This document shows, piece by piece, positions 6,896 to 10,175 of a DNA stretch of 10,175 nucleotides; the stretch's first letter is position 1, and every line of letters begins with the position of its first letter. Origin of the DNA: Chloroflexota bacterium (GTDB taxonomy: Bacteria > Chloroflexota > Limnocylindria > Limnocylindrales > CSP1-4). The stretch covers positions 1 through 10,175 of the forward strand of contig JAICUV010000114.1 in the NCBI GenBank assembly GCA_025935655.1, given 5' to 3'. The notes below the pieces were generated by a model. The model saw only the letters and a list, made by a program, of their open reading frames with translations. It made no database searches and was not told the origin of the DNA. A program made the translations under genes and the position numbers.

Positions 6896-9268
6896 GTGCC
6901 GGACTTCCGCCTCGTCGCCCCATTCGAGCCGACCGGGGACCAGCCGCAGGCCATCGACAAGCTCGTCGACGGGCTCGCGCGCGGCCTCCGCCACCAGACC
7001 CTGCTCGGCGTCACGGGCAGCGGCAAGACCTACACCATGGCCCAGACGATCCAGCGGCACCAGAAGCCGACGCTCGTCCTGGCGCACAACAAGACGCTGG
7101 CCGCCCAGCTGTACTCCGAGTTCCGCGAGTTCTTCCCGGACAACGCGGTCGAGTACTTCGTCAGCTACTTCGACTACTACCAGCCGGAGGCATACCTCCC
7201 GCGCTCGGACACGTACATCGAGAAGGACTCGAGCCGGAACGAGGAGATCGACCGCCTCCGGCACGCCGCCACCCACGCGCTGTTCGAGCGGCGGGACGTG
7301 ATCATCGTCGCCTCGGTCTCGTGCATCTACGGCCTCGGCGCGCCGGTCGACTACGGCGCGACCGTCCTCAAGCTCCGCGTCGGCGGGCACTACCGCCGGG
7401 ACGCGGTGCTGCGCCACCTCGTCGATCTCCAGTACCAGCGCAACGACGCCGCGCTCACCCGCGCCCGGTTCCGGGTCCGCGGCGACACGCTCGAGATCGG
7501 CCCGGCGAGCTCGGAGATCATCGTCCGGGTCGAGTTCTTCGGCGACGAGGTGGAACGGATCACGGAGCTCGACCCGCTCACGGGCGAGCTGCTCGCCGAG
7601 CGCAAGGAGCTGAGCGTCTTCCCGGCCACCCACTTCGTGACGCCGCGCGACAAGCTTGGGCTCGCGATCGCGGGGATCGAGGAGGAGATGGAGCTCCGGG
7701 TCGGCCAGATGGAGGCCGAGGGCCGCGCGCTCGAGGCGGCGCGCCTGCGGCAGCGGACGACGTTCGACCTGGAGATGCTGCGCGAGCTCGGGTACTGCTC
7801 GGGCGTCGAGAACTACTCCCGCCACCTCAGCCAGCGCGAGCCCGGCAGTCGGCCGTGGACGCTGCTGGACTACTTCCCGCCGGACTGGCTGCTGATCGTC
7901 GACGAGTCGCACATGACGATCCCCCAGGTCGTCGGCATGTACAAGAACGACCGGACGCGCAAGGAGATCCTGGTCGACTTCGGCTTCCGGCTGCCGTCCG
8001 CGCTCGACAACCGGCCGCTGACGTTCGAGGAGTTCGAGGTCCACGTCAACCAGGCCGTCTACGTCTCCGCGACCCCCGGGCCATACGAGCACGAGAAGAG
8101 CGAGCAGACCGTCGAGCAGCTGATCCGGCCGACCGGGATCGTCGACCCGCCCATCACCGTCCGGCCCACCGAGGGCCAGATCGACGACCTGCTCGAGGAG
8201 ATCCGGTCGCGGGTCGAGAAGGGCGAGCGCGCGCTCGTCACGACGCTGACCAAGAAGATGGCGGAGGACCTCGCCGACTACCTCAAGGAGCTCGGGATCA
8301 AGGTCCAGTACCTCCACAGCGAGGTGGACACGCTGGAGCGGGTGGCGATCCTGCGCGACCTCCGGCTCGGGGTGTACGACGTGCTCGTCGGCATCAACCT
8401 GCTCCGCGAGGGCCTCGACCTGCCCGAGGTGACGCTGATGGCGATCCTCGACGCGGACAAGGAGGGGTTCCTGCGCAGCGCCTGGTCGCTGATCCAGATG
8501 ATCGGCCGCGCGGCGCGCAACACCGGCGGCGAGGTGATCATGTACGCCGATGTCACCACGGAGTCCATGAAGGTCGCGATCGAGGAGACGGACCGCCGGC
8601 GCGCGGTCCAGGAGACCTACAACATCGCCCACGGGATCGAGCCCACGACGATCATCAAGGGCATCCACGACATCAACGACCGGCTCCGGGTGGTGGCCGA
8701 GAACACGGTGATGTACACCTCGGAGCGGCGCGACCAGCAGCTTGCCGCGGCCGACAAGGCCGAGGTCGAGCGGCTCGTGGCGCGCATGGAAGCCGAGATG
8801 AAGCAGGCGGCCAAGGAGCTCGAGTTCGAGCGGGCGGCCGCGATCCGCGACGAGATCCAGCAGGTCAGGCTGCGGGTCCTCGAGCAGGACGCGTCGGTCG
8901 TGGTCCAGCGTGCCGCCGAGCGCGCGGCGAAGGACGCCCTCCTGCCGGCCAAGGAGCGGGCGGCCGCCCACCGGCCGGGCCAGCGCCCGGAGCGCGGCGG
9001 CCAGATGCTCGAGGTCACGGAGGTCACCGTGCTGCCGGCGGGTGAAGAGCCCGCGCAGGCGCTCGACGGGGTGCCGCCCGAGGCCGACGATCCGTGGGGC
9101 GTCGCCGCCGAGCTGTTCCCCGGGATCCGCGACGAGCACGACGACGAGAGCGGCCAGGGCTGGCAGGCCCGCTGGCTGGACCGGCCGACGTGGGACGTGA
9201 GCGTCACCCCCAACATCCGGAAGCGGTCCGGCCAGCGGCCCACGCGGCGTGGCCGCGGGTACGGCTGA
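6896..9268 (+). CDS. uvrB: Excinuclease ABC subunit B (UvrB) with long C-terminal extension
   Basis: The 790-residue product is UvrB, which takes damaged DNA from UvrA, checks the lesion by inserting a beta-hairpin between the strands, and recruits the nuclease UvrC. Walker A GVTGSGKT is at 38-45; the hairpin region with YFDYYQPEAY is at 91-100 and continues to about 114; Walker B DESH is at 336-339; SATPG at 391-395; the helicase motif VI QMIGRAARN at 534-542; and the UVR motif for UvrC/UvrA contact at about 623-654. All key motifs look intact. Most UvrB proteins are about 660-700 residues and end at the UVR motif. Here about 130 more residues follow: an Ala/Arg-rich helix, an acidic part (about 715-752) and a basic tail ending in Arg/Gly. 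The GTG start is fixed by the conserved N-terminus; no in-frame ATG lies nearby upstream. An SOS box precedes it. Confidence 0.96.
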   Translation: MPDFRLVAPFEPTGDQPQAIDKLVDGLARGLRHQTLLGVTGSGKTYTMAQTIQRHQKPTLVLAHNKTLAAQLYSEFREFFPDNAVEYFVSYFDYYQPEAYLPRSDTYIEKDSSRNEEIDRLRHAATHALFERRDVIIVASVSCIYGLGAPVDYGATVLKLRVGGHYRRDAVLRHLVDLQYQRNDAALTRARFRVRGDTLEIGPASSEIIVRVEFFGDEVERITELDPLTGELLAERKELSVFPATHFVTPRDKLGLAIAGIEEEMELRVGQMEAEGRALEAARLRQRTTFDLEMLRELGYCSGVENYSRHLSQREPGSRPWTLLDYFPPDWLLIVDESHMTIPQVVGMYKNDRTRKEILVDFGFRLPSALDNRPLTFEEFEVHVNQAVYVSATPGPYEHEKSEQTVEQLIRPTGIVDPPITVRPTEGQIDDLLEEIRSRVEKGERALVTTLTKKMAEDLADYLKELGIKVQYLHSEVDTLERVAILRDLRLGVYDVLVGINLLREGLDLPEVTLMAILDADKEGFLRSAWSLIQMIGRAARNTGGEVIMYADVTTESMKVAIEETDRRRAVQETYNIAHGIEPTTIIKGIHDINDRLRVVAENTVMYTSERRDQQLAAADKAEVERLVARMEAEMKQAAKELEFERAAAIRDEIQQVRLRVLEQDASVVVQRAAERAAKDALLPAKERAAAHRPGQRPERGGQMLEVTEVTVLPAGEEPAQALDGVPPEADDPWGVAAELFPGIRDEHDDESGQGWQARWLDRPTWDVSVTPNIRKRSGQRPTRRGRGYG

Positions 9269-9294
9269 GCGCGGCCGGTCCCCGCGGTGATGCC

Positions 9295-10175
9295 ATGACG
9301 TCCCCCGCGCGCCCGCGCGCCGCGACCAAGCTCGTGTGCACGATCGGGCCCGCCACCGAGACGCGTCTGGGCGAGCTCGTCGACGCGGGGATGTCGGTCG
9401 CGCGGCTCAACTTCGCACACGGCACCGCGTCCGAGCACACGACACGCGTCGGGGCGATCCGGGAGGTGGCCCGTGCCGCCGGGCGACATGTCGCGATCCT
9501 CGCGGACCTCCCCGGCCCGAAAGTGCGCCTCGGCCCGTTGCGCGACGGCCAGGCGATGCTCCGGGAGGGGTCGACGTTCACGTTCTTCGCCGGGCTGGAC
9601 GCGCTCGACGACGAAGGCGACGAGACCCGGGCCGCGACGACGCACGCCGGGCTGGCGGCGGACCTCCGGCCCGGTGACCGGATCCACCTGTCCGACGGCG
9701 CCGTGGAGGTGGTCGTCCGGGCCATCGTCGGGAACGCCGTGACCGCGGTCGTGGAGCGGGGCGGCACGGTCCGCTCGCGCGCGGGCGTGAACGTCCCCGC
9801 GGACCGCCTCTCGCTGCCGGCCCTCGGCGACCACGATCGCGAGCTCGCCCGGCTCGCGATGGACCTGGGGATCGACCTCGTCGGGCAGTCGTTCGTCCGG
9901 ACGGCGGCCGATGTCGAGGACCTGCGCGCGCTGCTCGGTCCGGACGGACCCGCGATCATCGCGAAGATCGAGACCCGGTCCGCCGTGGACGAGTTCGCGT
10001 CCGTCGCACGGGCCGCGCAGGGCGTGATGGTCGCGCGCGGCGACCTCGGGCTGGAGCTGCCGTTCGAGGCCGTGCCGCTCGTCCAGAAGCGGCTGGTGCG
10101 GACTGCGGTCGCGATGGGCAAGCCGGTCATCGTGGCGACGCAGATGCTCGAGTCGATGATCGGAGCGGCGCGTCC
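9295..10175 (+). CDS. pyk: Pyruvate kinase (partial, runs off the window)
   Basis: The first 293 codons match pyruvate kinase, which transfers phosphate from phosphoenolpyruvate to ADP, the last step of glycolysis. Visible motifs are the start of the barrel (KLVCTIGPA), VARLNFAHG (35-43), LADLPGPKVRLG (69-80) before the B domain (about 80-165), the catalytic-Lys strand AKIE (K224, E226), the metal-binding ARGDLG (247-252, D250) and VATQMLESM (280-288, T282). About the last 180 residues, including the C-terminal domain, lie beyond the window. Lys at 76, where rabbit muscle enzyme has Glu117, and Ala at 41, where most have Ser, point to a potassium-independent type. The ATG at 9295 is 26 bp after the uvrB stop, with only a weak GGTGA upstream and no terminator between, so shared transcription with uvrB is plausible but unusual. 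Confidence 0.95.
   Translation, partial: MTSPARPRAATKLVCTIGPATETRLGELVDAGMSVARLNFAHGTASEHTTRVGAIREVARAAGRHVAILADLPGPKVRLGPLRDGQAMLREGSTFTFFAGLDALDDEGDETRAATTHAGLAADLRPGDRIHLSDGAVEVVVRAIVGNAVTAVVERGGTVRSRAGVNVPADRLSLPALGDHDRELARLAMDLGIDLVGQSFVRTAADVEDLRALLGPDGPAIIAKIETRSAVDEFASVARAAQGVMVARGDLGLELPFEAVPLVQKRLVRTAVAMGKPVIVATQMLESMIGAAR

Noticed and set aside
6731..9139. Very long stop-free frame on the minus strand opposite uvrB, continuous with the tadE-like gene
   Set aside because: Its product is a low-complexity Arg/Leu/Asp/Val-rich shadow typical of the antisense of a GC-rich gene, while the plus strand encodes a full, motif-complete UvrB. The real tadE-like part begins near 6730.

Overview
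This is a very GC-rich (roughly 70%), gene-dense bacterial window. GTG starts are common, and neighbouring genes overlap at GTGA or TGATG junctions. GC content, gene style and a compact CpaB/TadE/TadG-type set among housekeeping genes suggest a high-GC Chloroflexota bacterium (for example a Limnocylindria-like lineage). An Actinomycetota origin is not excluded. This assignment is inference; no rRNA or other phylogenetic marker gene was analysed.

Layout. (1) 1-2899, plus strand: the 3' end of an unidentified gene, then a 680-residue ABC-F ATPase, then dephospho-CoA kinase (coaE). Each pair is joined by a GTGA stop/start overlap, so they form one translationally coupled run. (2) 2900-3185: a convergent intergenic region with a perfect GC-rich hairpin (2947-2976), probably a two-way terminator, and a weaker hairpin at 3146-3174. 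(3) 6730-3186, minus strand: a three-gene Tad (Flp) pilus-type cluster read as tadE-like, tadG-like, cpaB/rcpC-like. The tadG-like protein is long, with a large beta-rich exported part that looks like two tandem Ig-like modules. No Tad motor ATPase (CpaF/TadA), TadB/TadC or CpaE gene lies in the window, so the set is either a split locus or a dedicated surface-protein cassette. (4) 6731-6895: a divergent control region with a Gram-positive-type LexA (SOS) box 36 bp before uvrB and a -10-like hexamer so close to the uvrB GTG that a leaderless transcript is possible. (5) 6896-9268, plus strand: uvrB, the nucleotide-excision-repair damage-verification helicase-like protein, with about 130 extra residues after its UVR motif. 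(6) 9295 to the window end, plus strand: pyruvate kinase (partial, 293 codons), 26 bp after uvrB and perhaps co-transcribed.

Most genes are familiar housekeeping types. The parts most worth a second look are the Ig-like TadG relative in its truncated Tad context, the SOS box with possible leaderless start of uvrB, the UvrB C-terminal extension, and the possible CTG start of the tadE-like gene. I found no CRISPR array, tRNA, rRNA, insertion sequence or phage gene, and nothing I can defend as a wholly new system.
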